The notes under the pieces are model-generated. The model saw only the letters and a list, made by a program, of their open reading frames with translations. It was not told where the DNA came from and did not search any database. From NCBI RefSeq assembly GCF_035918155.1, contig NZ_CP109327.1, forward strand, positions 5,580,001-5,644,000: 64,000 nt of DNA. Direction: 5' to 3'. Of this stretch, positions 19,548-29,073 are shown in pieces. Position numbers and translations under genes: made by a program. Every line of letters starts with the position of its first letter. The first letter of the stretch is position 1. This DNA comes from Streptomyces sp. NBC_01591. GTDB taxonomy: Bacteria; Actinomycetota; Actinomycetes; Streptomycetales; Streptomycetaceae.

Positions 19548-19809
19548 TGCGTGCCAGCGTCTCCCTCATCACGTCCTCGATCGGGACGCCGGCGGCCGGG
19601 CTCGCCATGCGTTCGTCGATGATGCGGTTGATCTCGCGCTCTTCCCACTCCTGGTACTTGCGCAGCACCTCGATCGAGACCACGGCGGCGACCTGCTTGC
19701 CGCGGCGGGTGATGACAGTGGGCATGTCGTCGCGGTCGGCCCGTTCGACGACTTCGGCCAAGTGGGCGCGTACGTCGCGGATGGACTCTATGGGCAGCAG
19801 CTGAGTCAT
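19540..19809 (-). CDS. Phd/YefM-family antitoxin
   Basis: The 89-residue protein has the Phd/YefM DNA-binding N-terminus (PIESIRDVRAHLAEVVERAD, then MPTVITRRGKQVAAVVS). A charged C-terminal helix follows (YQEWEEREINRIIDE) that would wrap around the toxin. These antitoxins repress their own operon. The ATG at 19809 was preferred to 19860 because the conserved domain starts there. It is first in the two-gene operon. Confidence 0.88.
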   Translation of the reverse strand: MTQLLPIESIRDVRAHLAEVVERADRDDMPTVITRRGKQVAAVVSIEVLRKYQEWEEREINRIIDERMASPAAGVPIEDVMRETLARSE

Positions 19810-20028
19810 GCCCCAAGGGTACCGAGTGTGCCATGTGTACACAATCTGGGTTGCATGCACTCGTTGGGATGAGCTGCCGATTGGGTGGCTGATTCCGGGA
19901 CAGGGATCCGGGAGCAGTTCTTTCTATTACCCACGCCGGCGCGGTCCGGGTCTTCAGCGCCCAGGGTCGATGCGCCGTGCCCCGTTCGGTGCTGCCGGGT
20001 TGCCACCACCGAGGCGGGGCTGACGCCG

Positions 20029-20529
20029 TCAGCTTTCCCAGTCGACGGAAACCACGGCCCCGTCGCGGGCCACCTTGACGGCGAGGAGTTCGTCACTGGT
20101 CGCAGCGTCGATCGTGTAGTCCATGACGATCCCGGGCCTTGGCCTCGCCGATCAGGTGCCACGGCCCCATCCGAACGGGGTGCATGGCTGCAGTGAACGC
20201 GTCGGCGCTGATCGCTTCGCCGTTCGCTTCCCGGGTGAGGCGTTTGATCACCTCGACGTCGTCGAGTTCGGCGGCGTGGTGGTCGATGAAGTAGCGATCC
20301 TGCTGCAGGTCCTCACGGATTGCCGCGCGAGCCGCGGTGTCCAGAGCCGGCAGGTGGGCCAGGTGCGTCGCGAATGCATCCAGTTCTCCCGCATCCAGCT
20401 GGGTTCGGCCCACAGCCGGACTTCGACCTCACTGCTTCCCAGCGCGGCTGTGCCTTCCCAGATGACTTCCGTCTCGTCCACCGGCGGAACCTCAAGGTGC
20501 CCGAAGTAAGGGTGATCGATGCTCTTCAT
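20029..20529 (-). pseudogene. DUF2004-like gene disrupted by two compensating frameshifts
   Basis: Start (ATG at 20529, MKSIDHPYFGHLEVPP) and stop (20029-20031, after VVSVDWES) are in the same frame, 167 codons apart, which matches my memory of this family. The middle, from LDAGELDAFATHLAHLPALD to GPWHLIGEAKAR, is conserved only in another frame. A G is missing where the frame should read AEPSW-DAGEL (about 20400), and a G is extra before IVMDYTID (about 20140). Both sites are short G runs. Either the gene is a pseudogene with paired indels or these are base-calling errors. The intact product would be a small soluble protein of unknown function. Confidence 0.75.
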
Positions 20530-20798
20530 GGGGCCTGTCATTTCGATGGGTGGGGACGGCTTGAGAAGCAGTGAACGTTCCTGGTCCAGGTTACGACCTC
20601 GATCATTCCGTGCGCGGGTACCGGTTCTGTCGGTACAGCGCCTCCGGTGTCACCTGCCCGTACACGATGCGCACGCGCGCGGTCTGATCGAAACGACAAC
20701 CCTGAGTGCACACCGGTGCGCAGACTGCCACCACGTCTTAAGGCTCAGTCGACACGTCTGCCGAGGGTCGCGAAGGCAATCACTAACCTCTATGTTGC

Positions 20799-20809
20799 TA
20801 ACATTGTTA
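20799..20809. promoter_or_regulatory. Operator-like palindrome TAACATTGTTA upstream of the ATPase gene
   Basis: An 11-bp perfect palindrome (TAACA-T-TGTTA) sits ten bases before the proposed ATG in an unusually AT-rich stretch (20779-20818). A wider pair CACTAA/TTAGTG encloses it. It may be a repressor site or part of the promoter of a nearly leaderless transcript. Confidence 0.4.
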
Positions 20810-20817
20810 TTAGTGTC

Positions 20818-22257
20818 ATGGGTGGAGGTCGACCGGACGTGGTGGATTTTGTAGGACGTCGCCAGGAGCTGGCGACGTTGGAGCGAGAGCTGCAGAAGGT
20901 GGCGGCAGGGATCGGCGGGGAGCGGCCCGGTCGGTGCGTGATGTTGCGTGGGCGGCGCCGGGTGGGCAAGTCGCGGCTGGTCGAGCGGTTTGCGGAGCGC
21001 TCCGGAGCCCCTTTCTTGTTCTTCGCTGCGACTGGTGCATCCCCCAGGGATAATCTGGCACGGCTGGCCAGGGACGCCCAAGTGTCGACGCTGCCGTTGG
21101 CGGGGCTGGTGGCCGCCGCGCGGCCGGAGAACTGGGATGCCGCGTTCGATGTGCTGGCCGCGGCGCTGCCTGCCGACCGGGCGAGCGTTCTGATCATCGA
21201 CGAAGTGCCGTACCTGATGGATACCGACGGCGCTTTTGAAGGGATGCTGCAACGGGCCTGGGACCGGGTGCTGGAGACCAAGCCGGTGCTGCTGGTCCTC
21301 ATCGGCTCCGATCTGTCGATGATGGAGGCACTGAACAGCTACGGACGCCCCTTCCACCAGCGCGGCCGGGAGATGGTGCTGGGACCGCTCAACCCCGCCG
21401 AGGTGGGGCAGATGCTTGGGCTGGATCCGGCGGAAGCCTTCGACGCCGCACTGGTCACCGGCGGGCTGCCGCTGATCTGCGCAGAGTGGCCGCGCGGCGC
21501 AGGGCTGTGGGACTTTCTCGGCGAGGCGCTGAGCGATCCGGTCTCGGCCCTGCTGGTGTCGGCCGAGCGTTCGCTGGCCGCCGAATTCCCCCCGCAGGTA
21601 CAGGCGCGCAAGGTGCTGGCGGCCATCGGGAGTGGCGAGCGGACCTTCACCAATATCGCCCGTGCAGCCGGCGGGATCGGGGCCACGCCGCTGCAGCGAG
21701 CTCTGGAGCTGCTTACGGACAAACGGATCGTCGCCGGCGAGCTGCCTGTATCGCTGCGCCCGTCGAAGGACCGCCGCTACCGGGTGACAGATCCGTACCT
21801 GCGGTTCTGGCTGCACCTGCTCGGCCCGTCGATGGAGGAGATCGAGCGGGGGCGGGGCGATCTGACCTTGGCGCGCATCCGGGAGAACTGGACCAGCTGG
21901 CGTGGTCGGGCCGTCGAGCCTCTTGTCCGTGAGGCCCTGGCGCGGATACTGCCCGACGACCGGCTGCCCGCGGCCTCCGCAGTGGGCGGCTACTGGACCC
22001 GCACCAACGACATCGAGATCGATATCGTCGGGGCCGACCGCGCCCCCATCGCCAAGGAGCTGTTCTTCGTCGGCTCCATCAAGTGGCTGGAGCACTCGCC
22101 CTTCGACCGGCATGACTTGGCCGCTCTGCATCGGCACCGGGCTGCCCTCACCGATGAACCTGTTCCAGTCGTGGCGGTTTCGCGTAGTGGAGTCGACTGT
22201 CCGGGGCTCGACGCCACCCACGGCCCCGGCGATTTGCTGACCGCCTGGCCGCTGTGA
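20818..22257 (+). CDS. AAA-type ATPase with DUF234-like C-terminal domain
   Basis: The roughly 479-residue protein has an archaeal-ATPase-family P-loop domain: VDFVGRRQELATLERE, Walker A MLRGRRRVGKSRLVE and Walker B ASVLIIDEVPYL. A winged-helix linker follows (ATPLQRALELLTDKRIV), then a C-terminal DUF234/PD-(D/E)XK-like region with YRVTDPYLRFWLHLL and NDIEIDIVGADRAPIAKELFFVGSIKW (D-x-D...K pattern). Such proteins are widespread and of unknown role, and a nuclease-like activity is possible. The ATG at 20818 is used. GTGs at 20839 or 20842 are alternatives. No partner gene is adjacent. Confidence 0.8.
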   Translation: MGGGRPDVVDFVGRRQELATLERELQKVAAGIGGERPGRCVMLRGRRRVGKSRLVERFAERSGAPFLFFAATGASPRDNLARLARDAQVSTLPLAGLVAAARPENWDAAFDVLAAALPADRASVLIIDEVPYLMDTDGAFEGMLQRAWDRVLETKPVLLVLIGSDLSMMEALNSYGRPFHQRGREMVLGPLNPAEVGQMLGLDPAEAFDAALVTGGLPLICAEWPRGAGLWDFLGEALSDPVSALLVSAERSLAAEFPPQVQARKVLAAIGSGERTFTNIARAAGGIGATPLQRALELLTDKRIVAGELPVSLRPSKDRRYRVTDPYLRFWLHLLGPSMEEIERGRGDLTLARIRENWTSWRGRAVEPLVREALARILPDDRLPAASAVGGYWTRTNDIEIDIVGADRAPIAKELFFVGSIKWLEHSPFDRHDLAALHRHRAALTDEPVPVVAVSRSGVDCPGLDATHGPGDLLTAWPL

Positions 22258-22369
22258 GTGGCGGATGTCAGGTGAGGTACGGGAGTCGGTGAGGCCTCGG
22301 TCGCTTACCGGCGCTGTTGTGCAGCGTTGGCGGTCCTGAGCCTCCTCGTGCCCAGGTCCCGGGACAGGA

Positions 22370-22407
22370 AGGCTCCCCCGCCGCGGTGTGCGGTGAAGGG
22401 GGAGCCT
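22370..22407 (+). terminator. Terminator hairpin after the ATPase gene
   Basis: Arms AGGCTCCCCC (22370-22379) and GGGGGAGCCT (22398-22407) form a perfect 10-bp stem about 110 bases after the ATPase stop. Confidence 0.7.
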
Positions 22408-22489
22408 CGGAGGACCGACCGTGCTCTGTCAGGCGTACGGATCGACGTCGGCGGCAGATGCACGGCCGGGCCTGATTCCTGATGGAACA

Positions 22490-22523
22490 GGACGGGCGGC
22501 CTCCAGGAGGAGGCCGCCCGTCC
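22490..22523 (-). terminator. Terminator hairpin after the large subtilase gene
   Basis: A perfect 15-bp stem (GGACGGGCGGCCTCC at 22490-22504, AGGA loop, complement at 22509-22523) lies 13 bases beyond the minus-strand subtilase stop. It may also end read-through from the ATPase gene. Confidence 0.8.
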
Positions 22524-22536
22524 GGACCGTGTTTTG

Positions 22537-25500
22537 TTACCGGATGTCGTAGGCGCGGGTGATGGTCTGGGTGACCGCGTTGCCGTTGGCGTCGGTGAAG
22601 GTGGACTTCATCGTGACCTGCTTGCCGGAGGCGCCGGTGTGGTCGAGGACGGCCGTCCAGTGGCCGTCATGCTGTTCGGTCGGGGCCTTGGTCCAGGTGG
22701 TGCCGCCGTCGTAGGAGTAGGACAGCGTGGCCGCCGTGATCGCGCCGGGGGTGTATCCGGCATGACCCTCGACCGACAGGCCGACCTTTGTGCCGCTCTG
22801 CGCGGGCAGGGTGTTCAGGCCGTCCACCGGCAGGTCGTACGCCGGGAAGAGGATCGGCAGGCCGCGCGAGAAGACGTCCGGTTCCCGGTGGGAGCGGAAG
22901 GTCCAGGAAGTGGTGACGGCGGTGGAGCGCAGCCAGTTCCGGTCCGAGGTGGGGATCTTCTCCAGGTTCTGGGTGAGTTCGTAGGTGGAGTCCTCGTCCG
23001 GCACCTTGAAGGTGTCGTAGGGCCAGGCGCTGGTGGCGATCTGCTCGCCGTTGCGCTTGAGCACGAGGTTTCCGAGGTCGCCGAAAGATCCGCCGGAGGA
23101 CCAGTGGTCGCCGGATCCGTCGAGCCAGAGCGCGGTCTGGATGCCGATCAGGTCGCCCTGCCGCTCGGCGGCCAGCACCGGCTTGCCGTCGGCGTCACGT
23201 GGGGCGGCCGGGCGCAGCGGGCCGCGGTACCACTCCTCGGCGCTCCGTTGGCCGGTCCGGTAGGTGCGCTCCTGGTCGCCCATGAACGCGGCAAACGGGA
23301 AGCTGGTCATCGCGCCGTGGTACCAGATGTCGTCGCCGGTCGTGTAGTAGGCAGTGCGGGTGTCGGGCACATGCACTGAGCCGAACGGGCTCACGGGGAT
23401 GTAGCCGGTGCCGCTTTCGGCGGGACGGACGAACAGGGCGTCGAGGTAGTTTCCTTCCTTGCCCATGGCGTTCCATGTTTCGGTGACCTGGGCCAGCTGG
23501 GAGTCCTTGGGCCGGTGGACCTGGTCGGTGTGCAGCGGTCCTTCGGTCGGGTACGTCAGGTTGTAGGCGTAGGGCGAGCCGCCCTCGGAGCCGGTCGCAC
23601 GCCAGGTGGGCCGGAACTCGAAGGTGCCGTTCTCGGCACGTCCGTCGATGTCCGCGTAGAAGTTCTGGATGGTCTCGCCGGCCGTGAGCGAGCCGGACAT
23701 CAGCCAGGTGTCGTCCCATGTGCGGGCGTAGCTGAACGTGGTGGTGTTCACCGTCGAGGGGCGGTCGGTGCGGACGCTCAGCCGGTGGGCCCGGCGGGCG
23801 TCGAGGACGACGGTGGTGTCCCGGGTGATCCGAAGCTGCGGCTGCGCGAGATAGCTGATGGATTCGGGCGTGCCGTTCGCGTCGGACGTCGCCACGAAGC
23901 TGCTCAGGGAGTAGTTGCCCGGGCGAACGCTGTACGTCTGGTCGGTCGCCCCGGAGTTGCTGCGGCGCTCTCCCTTGTCGACGTCCAGGCTGACGAGGTC
24001 CACGGAGGAGGGGCCGGTCGCGGGCTTGCCGTTGCGGTCGATCGCCTTGACCCGGAGCGTGACCGTCTCCGGCTGGACGTAGAGCGTGACGGGCACGGAG
24101 ACATGCACATCGCCGCCGGTGGCCAGGATCCGGCCGGTGACCGCACCGTACTGGGAGTCCTCCAGGCGGGCGGTGGGGTCGATCCGCAGCGGCACCTGAG
24201 CGGTGGCCCCCGCGGGGATCCTCACCTTGTGCTGCTCCAGCTCGACGATGCCGGAGCGGACGGCACTGCCGTCGTTGCCGTGCATGCCGCTGACCTTCAG
24301 GCTCATGGTCAGGTCGCTGCCGCTGGTGTTGGTGAAGGGCACCTTCACGGTCGTGCGGTCCGAGTCGTCCTGCGGCCAGTTGTAGCTGCCGGCCTGGACG
24401 GCGGGCGCGGAGAGTACCTTCTGGTTCACCGCGGCGAACACGTCGAGGACACCGCCGCCGGTCTGATCGGCGCCGGCGACCTTGCCGCCCGTGCGGGCGG
24501 AGGAGACCAGGGCGGCCTTGATCTGCTGTGCGGTCCAGTCCGGGTGGGCCTGGCGGATGACGGCCGCGGCGCCCGCGACATGCGGGGTGGCCATGGAGGT
24601 GCCGGACATCGTCCGATAGGCGTAGATGCCGCGGCCGCCCGCGTTGGCCGCGGAGATGTCGACGCCGGGGGCGGCGATCTCGGGCTTGAGCGTGTGAGTG
24701 ACGGCCACGGGACCGCGGCTGGAGAACCAGGCCGTGGTGTCATCCCGGTCGACGGCGCCGACGGTCAGCACGCTGGGCACGCACCCGGGCGATGAGACGG
24801 TCTCGGTGGCCGAGCCGGCGTTGCCGGCGGCGACGACGAACAGGGTGTGCTTGCTCTGCGAGAGCTGCTCCGTGGCCTGGGCCACCGGGTCGGTGCAGTC
24901 CCCGACCGCGGAGCTGCCCAGGCTCATGGAGACGACGTCGGCCTGCTGGTCGACAGCCCACTGCATACCCGCGATGATCCAGGAGTTCAGGCCGTAGCCC
25001 TGGTCGTTGAGGACCTTCCCGATGAGAAGGGAACTACCGGGGGCCACGCCCTTCCTGCGGCCGTCACTGGCGGCTCCGGACCCGCCGACCGTGGAGGCGG
25101 TGTGGGTGCCGTGGCCCACCCGGTCGTTGCTGGTCGTGGAGTCCGTGAAGTTCTTGGACGTGGCGACCCGGTCCACCAGATCCGGGTGCTCGGCGTCCAC
25201 GCCCGTGTCCAGCACGGCGACCTTGGTGTTCTTGCCGTCGTAGCCGGCCGCCCAGGCCTCCGGCGCGTGCACCTGTGCGGTCGAACGGTCCAGTGTGGCC
25301 TCGACCCTGCCGTCCAGCCACAGCTTCTTCAGCGCGGAGGCAGAGCGCGAGCGGGGGTCGGTGATGTCCCGCCAGAAAGTGGCGGCAGCGTCCTTGTCCG
25401 CCTTGAGCGCGACGCCGCCCACAGCGGGAAGGAGCAGGCCCCGTTCGGAGCCACGAGGGGCCGTCGGCGCGCTCTTGGCGACGTTCACACTGTTCCCGTA

Positions 25501-25926
25501 GGTGGCGATCAGCGGCAGTGCGTCGGTGTGCTTGTCGTCGTACCCCTGGCGGATGAGCCCGGTGACGTTGAACAACTGCTCGTCGACCTTGCCCTCGGCG
25601 ATCGCCTGGGAGGCGCCCTCGGGGTAGACGTAGAGGTCCTTGCCCGACTGGTACGTCTGGACCATCGGCTGCGTGCCGTCCTCGCGGGGCAGCACCGCCG
25701 CAGAGCTGCGGCCCGATTTGTCCGTGGTCACGAGGACCTTGTCGCCGGTGACGAGCGTGACCATCGTCTGCTTGCCGCCGGTTGCTGCGGACCCGCTGCC
25801 GATGACGGGTCTCTTCCCCGAGGCACCGTCAGGCGGCGTATCCGCCGCCCCGGAAGGCGTTACCGCGGTGAAGGCCAGGGCCGCGGCGGATGCCGCGCCC
25901 AAGGCTATACGCGTTATGGGGCGCAT
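22537..25926 (-). CDS. Large secreted S8 (subtilisin-like) serine peptidase
   Basis: The 1129-residue precursor has a signal peptide (MRPITRIALGAASAAALAFT...PSGAA), a propeptide region to about 220 and a subtilase domain. The catalytic triad is D240 (VAVLDTGVDAEHPDL), H272 (GHGTHTAST) and S444 (GTSMATPHVAGAA). The oxyanion-type Asn lies in FVVAAGNAGSA. About 600 further residues of beta-rich, Ig/Fn-like character follow, including a glycine/aromatic-rich region and a final VEGHAGYTPG-like segment. It is probably an extracellular protease. The ATG at 25926 follows AGGGAG. It is downstream of, and on the same strand as, a TrmB/LuxR-type regulator that may control it. Confidence 0.9.
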   Translation of the reverse strand: MRPITRIALGAASAAALAFTAVTPSGAADTPPDGASGKRPVIGSGSAATGGKQTMVTLVTGDKVLVTTDKSGRSSAAVLPREDGTQPMVQTYQSGKDLYVYPEGASQAIAEGKVDEQLFNVTGLIRQGYDDKHTDALPLIATYGNSVNVAKSAPTAPRGSERGLLLPAVGGVALKADKDAAATFWRDITDPRSRSASALKKLWLDGRVEATLDRSTAQVHAPEAWAAGYDGKNTKVAVLDTGVDAEHPDLVDRVATSKNFTDSTTSNDRVGHGTHTASTVGGSGAASDGRRKGVAPGSSLLIGKVLNDQGYGLNSWIIAGMQWAVDQQADVVSMSLGSSAVGDCTDPVAQATEQLSQSKHTLFVVAAGNAGSATETVSSPGCVPSVLTVGAVDRDDTTAWFSSRGPVAVTHTLKPEIAAPGVDISAANAGGRGIYAYRTMSGTSMATPHVAGAAAVIRQAHPDWTAQQIKAALVSSARTGGKVAGADQTGGGVLDVFAAVNQKVLSAPAVQAGSYNWPQDDSDRTTVKVPFTNTSGSDLTMSLKVSGMHGNDGSAVRSGIVELEQHKVRIPAGATAQVPLRIDPTARLEDSQYGAVTGRILATGGDVHVSVPVTLYVQPETVTLRVKAIDRNGKPATGPSSVDLVSLDVDKGERRSNSGATDQTYSVRPGNYSLSSFVATSDANGTPESISYLAQPQLRITRDTTVVLDARRAHRLSVRTDRPSTVNTTTFSYARTWDDTWLMSGSLTAGETIQNFYADIDGRAENGTFEFRPTWRATGSEGGSPYAYNLTYPTEGPLHTDQVHRPKDSQLAQVTETWNAMGKEGNYLDALFVRPAESGTGYIPVSPFGSVHVPDTRTAYYTTGDDIWYHGAMTSFPFAAFMGDQERTYRTGQRSAEEWYRGPLRPAAPRDADGKPVLAAERQGDLIGIQTALWLDGSGDHWSSGGSFGDLGNLVLKRNGEQIATSAWPYDTFKVPDEDSTYELTQNLEKIPTSDRNWLRSTAVTTSWTFRSHREPDVFSRGLPILFPAYDLPVDGLNTLPAQSGTKVGLSVEGHAGYTPGAITAATLSYSYDGGTTWTKAPTEQHDGHWTAVLDHTGASGKQVTMKSTFTDANGNAVTQTITRAYDIR

Positions 25927-26135
25927 GAATCTCCCTACTCGACGCAGTGAAATGCCGTGGTGCGGCTGCAGCCTGGCAGACATGCAGATGGCGTAGGGGC
26001 GCCTGCGCGTGACGGGTTTCCCGCATGTCGGTATTCCGCCACGTGGTCATATCCGTGGCGGCGGCGGCGCTCCGGACGCGGTCGTGATCGTGATGTGACT
26101 CGGCCGGGTACCGGACGGCGAGCGAGGCGCAAAGA

Positions 26136-26158
26136 CCCCTCGGCCTCAGGCCGAGGGG
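26136..26158 (-). terminator. Terminator hairpin between the regulator and the large subtilase gene
   Basis: CCCCTCGGCC, loop TCA, GGCCGAGGGG form a perfect 10-bp stem four bases beyond the regulator stop. The subtilase therefore likely has its own promoter in 25927-26135. Confidence 0.85.
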
Positions 26159-26162
26159 CAGG

Positions 26163-27194
26163 TCACAGCCAACCCGCGCGTGCGGCGTGCCAGCCGAGCT
26201 GCAGGCGCGAATCCGCTCCGGCAAGGTCCATCAGGCGACGCGTACGTCGCTCCACGGTGCGTATGGAGACGCCGAGTTGGGAAGCCACTCGCCGGTCGGG
26301 GATCCCTGCCAGCAGCAGTGCGAGGACTTCGAGTTCCCCCTCGGTCGGCTGCTGCTCCGCTGTTGCCTGCACCCGCACACCCGTGGTGGTGGGGTACAGC
26401 GGCCGGGCCTGGGCCCATTCCTTCTCGAAAAGACGGACCAGGGCCGTGAGCAGACCACTGCGGTGCACCACGATGGCACTCGGCTCGCCACCGGAATCGG
26501 CCACGTCCAGGGGCACCATGGCGCGCTCCCGGTCCGACACGACCATCTTCAGCGGCAACGCCTCGACCAGGCGGAGTTCCAGCCCCGCCGTGATGGCCGC
26601 CCGCATGTCCCGTGCTACGTCAAGACCGTCGAGATAGTCCTTCGCGGCGACGACCCGGAAGTCCACTCCGCGGTCCAGCGCGGCACTCTCCGACATGTCG
26701 GTATCCTCGCGCGGCACCGCGATGGGCGCGCCGACGAGGAAGACCAGCAGTTCCCGCTGTGCGCCACGCTGCAGTTGGTGGAACCGGTGTGCGACCTGCT
26801 CCACGCCGACGACCACCTCCACGACGCTGCCCGCGGGGTGTGCGGCAGTGCTGCGGTACTGCTCGGTCAGCATCGAGAACGCGGTCTCGGCCCGGTGGAG
26901 TGCGTTGCGCTGCTCGACGAGGAGTGGGGCCAGGGCCACGGAGGGCGGCGTGAGCCGGTAGCGGGTGGTGGGTCCGTCGCCGGCTCCGCGGTCGACCGGG
27001 GCGGATGCCCCACTGCCTGCCTCGGTGTCGACCGCCACCAGGCCACGTGCCGCCAGGTCACTCAGGATGCGGGTGGTATCGGCCTTCTCGAGTCCGGTCT
27101 GCCGGGCGAGGTCCTGCGCAGAGGCTGTCGGTCGGGCCAGCAGCGCGGTGTAGACGGCTTCTTCAGCCGGGCTCAGCCCCAATGCCTGCAGCAT
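26163..27194 (-). CDS. TrmB-like/LuxR-type transcriptional regulator
   Basis: The 343-residue protein starts with a TrmB-like winged helix (MLQALGLSPAEEAVYTALLA, then EKADTTRILSDLAARGLV). The middle region resembles the phospholipase-D-like sensor part of such regulators (VVEVVVGVEQVAHRFHQLQ, ELLVFLVGAP). It ends with a LuxR-type HTH (EGELEVLALLLAGIPDRRVA, SQLGVSIRTVERRTRRLMD). The C-terminal ARAGW end matches the three cluster regulators at 40.5, 41.4 and 47.6 kb. It lies directly upstream of the large subtilase gene on the same strand. The ligand is unknown. Confidence 0.82.
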   Translation of the reverse strand: MLQALGLSPAEEAVYTALLARPTASAQDLARQTGLEKADTTRILSDLAARGLVAVDTEAGSGASAPVDRGAGDGPTTRYRLTPPSVALAPLLVEQRNALHRAETAFSMLTEQYRSTAAHPAGSVVEVVVGVEQVAHRFHQLQRGAQRELLVFLVGAPIAVPREDTDMSESAALDRGVDFRVVAAKDYLDGLDVARDMRAAITAGLELRLVEALPLKMVVSDRERAMVPLDVADSGGEPSAIVVHRSGLLTALVRLFEKEWAQARPLYPTTTGVRVQATAEQQPTEGELEVLALLLAGIPDRRVASQLGVSIRTVERRTRRLMDLAGADSRLQLGWHAARAGWL

Positions 27195-27526
27195 CCAGCT
27201 CCCCTCGGGCGACCGCCGTGTCTGCCCCTCGGCGCAGCTCGGTGGACCGAGCGGATTCTCCTGAGCCGAACCTTAATCCCGCTGTCAGGCTGTGGCCATC
27301 GACTGCTGTCCCTTGTGCACCCCGCCCGCTTCGCACGGGGCGCTGACCCGGACCCGGGCCGGTCCGTCACCAGCGAAGGCGAATGCGGCAGGGCCGGACG
27401 ACTGCGTGCCATGTACCTGCACGGGATGCCGGTCGCCGGGCAAGGACGGCGTCCGGCGGGGCGCGGCCGTCCCGCGGCCGAGCCTGCCTACGGTACGGGG
27501 AGTGCACGATCTGCCCCGGAGGTCCC
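27195..27526. other. Divergent intergenic region
   Basis: This 332-base gap lies between the divergently transcribed regulator and phosphatase genes and must hold both promoters. CCGGAGG immediately before the phosphatase GTG is the only clear signal. No RNA gene or repeat was seen. Confidence 0.4.
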
Positions 27527-28648
27527 GTGGTCCGCAAACATCAGAAGAAGCTCGCTCGTCCCGTCGAGGCCATCGAACCACCGAGCGAAGTCGAAGTAGT
27601 GATCGCCGTAGTTTCGGTGACGGTTCTGGTGGCGGCCCTGGGTGCCCTGTCGGAGTCCCCGGTGTGGCTTCTCGGGCTCCTCGTGTTCCTGCCGGGTGCG
27701 GCATCGGCACTGTGCACCGTGCGCCAGACGCGGTTCGTGTTCGCCTGGACCGCGCTCGTGGTCATCGTCGCCATGTTTCTCCGGCCCGGTGACGAGGCGC
27801 CGTGGCTCGACAGGATCCTCATGGTGCTGCTCACCCTCGTCCTGGGCTCGGCCTCCGTCTACGCATGCCACCGCCGTATCAGCCGCGAGCAGGAGACGCT
27901 GCGGCTGCGCTCCACCGCTGCCGCGATGCAGCGCCACATCCTGCGCCCGCTGCCCGTGCTCACCGACGACGTCCTGGTCGACGGCGTGTACGAGCCCGTA
28001 CAGGAGGACCGGCTCGTCGGCGGCGACATCTACGACGTCGTCGTCTCTCCATGGGGAACCCGGGTGCTGATCGGTGACGTCCAGGGCAAGGGCCTGCCTG
28101 CGGTCGGCGCCGCGTTCGCCGTCATCGGCGCCTTCCGCGCGACAGCCCACCGAGAGCCCACCCTGACCGCGCTCGTCGATGCCCTGGATGCCTCTGTCGT
28201 ACAGCACAATTCCTACGCCGCGCAGACCGGCGACGACGAACGGTTCGTCACAGCGCTCATCGTCAACGTCGACGCGCACGAAGAGGTACAGGCCATCAAC
28301 TGCGGGCACGTCCTGCCGCAGGTGCTGCAGGACGCCACCGTCACCACGCCGGCCCTCACCTCCGGCGTCCCCCTCGGCCTCGCCGAACTCGCCGCCGAAC
28401 CCACGACCGTTGACTGGTTCGCCTTCCCGCCCGGCGCGACACTGCTGCTGACCACGGACGGACTCACCGAGACCCGCGCCGCCGACGGTGCGTTCTACCC
28501 CGTCACCGAAAGCCTCACCCAGCGCGTATCGCTCCCCTCCACCGACCTGCCGCGTGCGCTGTACGACGACGCGCGCGCGTTCGCCGGGGAGGGGGACCAG
28601 CACGACGATGTGGCGATCCTGTCCGTGCGACGGTCGCCGTACCGCTGA
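27527..28648 (+). CDS. Membrane-anchored PP2C/SpoIIE-type serine phosphatase
   Basis: The 373-residue protein has a short cytosolic N-terminus, about four membrane helices (VVIAVVSVTVLVAALGAL to MVLLTLVLGSASVYA), then a SpoIIE-type PP2C domain. Metal-binding motifs are visible: GGDIYDVV, IGDVQGKGLPAVGAA, TTDGLTETR and the final HDDVAILSV. Such proteins dephosphorylate anti-anti-sigma factors in partner-switching pathways. No anti-sigma gene is adjacent. The GTG was chosen because GGAGG lies five bases upstream. Confidence 0.88.
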   Translation: MVRKHQKKLARPVEAIEPPSEVEVVIAVVSVTVLVAALGALSESPVWLLGLLVFLPGAASALCTVRQTRFVFAWTALVVIVAMFLRPGDEAPWLDRILMVLLTLVLGSASVYACHRRISREQETLRLRSTAAAMQRHILRPLPVLTDDVLVDGVYEPVQEDRLVGGDIYDVVVSPWGTRVLIGDVQGKGLPAVGAAFAVIGAFRATAHREPTLTALVDALDASVVQHNSYAAQTGDDERFVTALIVNVDAHEEVQAINCGHVLPQVLQDATVTTPALTSGVPLGLAELAAEPTTVDWFAFPPGATLLLTTDGLTETRAADGAFYPVTESLTQRVSLPSTDLPRALYDDARAFAGEGDQHDDVAILSVRRSPYR

Positions 28649-29073
28649 GTGCGTCACCGGAGGACCGGGACGTGCTGCGCCGGTGCGCCGGCGGGGGACG
28701 ACCGGCTCGGCGTGACGCGCCGGACGGAGCGCCATGGATTTCTGCGGCACCGGTTAGTCGGACCGGACACGGACAGTCCCCGCGGCATCTGCGGGCGCCA
28801 ACGGACGGTCGTGCGACGACCTGGCCGCCGATCCGGGCCCGGCAAAGAAATACCTGGTCAAGGGGATGGTGTGGGATCCATCGAAGGGTAGGGGGAGCGG
28901 TGGCGGCTGTCGACCCCTCCGCTTCTCCGTCACTCGCTGTAGTCATCGGCTGGGCGGTCACGATGCTCGCCTGTCTGCACTAACCCGGCGCGCGCGGCGA
29001 ACTGGCCGCCGCAAAGCTGTGGGCATACGCGCTCCCGCCGACATCCCGGCGAAAGACGAAGAAGGTTTTCCCT
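28649..29073. other. Intergenic region, nothing recognised
   Basis: In 425 bases no reading frame has both a plausible ribosome site and family-like sequence. I looked for a ydaO-type (c-di-AMP) riboswitch, which often precedes streptomycete cell-wall hydrolases, and saw no match. Confidence 0.4.

Noticed and set aside
28900..28983. Possible hydrophobic peptide ending VIGWAVTMLACLH
   Set aside because: The start is uncertain, there is no ribosome site of normal spacing, and a single hydrophobic stretch is not enough to call a gene.
28649..29073. Riboswitch (ydaO/c-di-AMP type) before the amidase gene
   Set aside because: I looked for the conserved GC-rich core and its pairing and did not find it.
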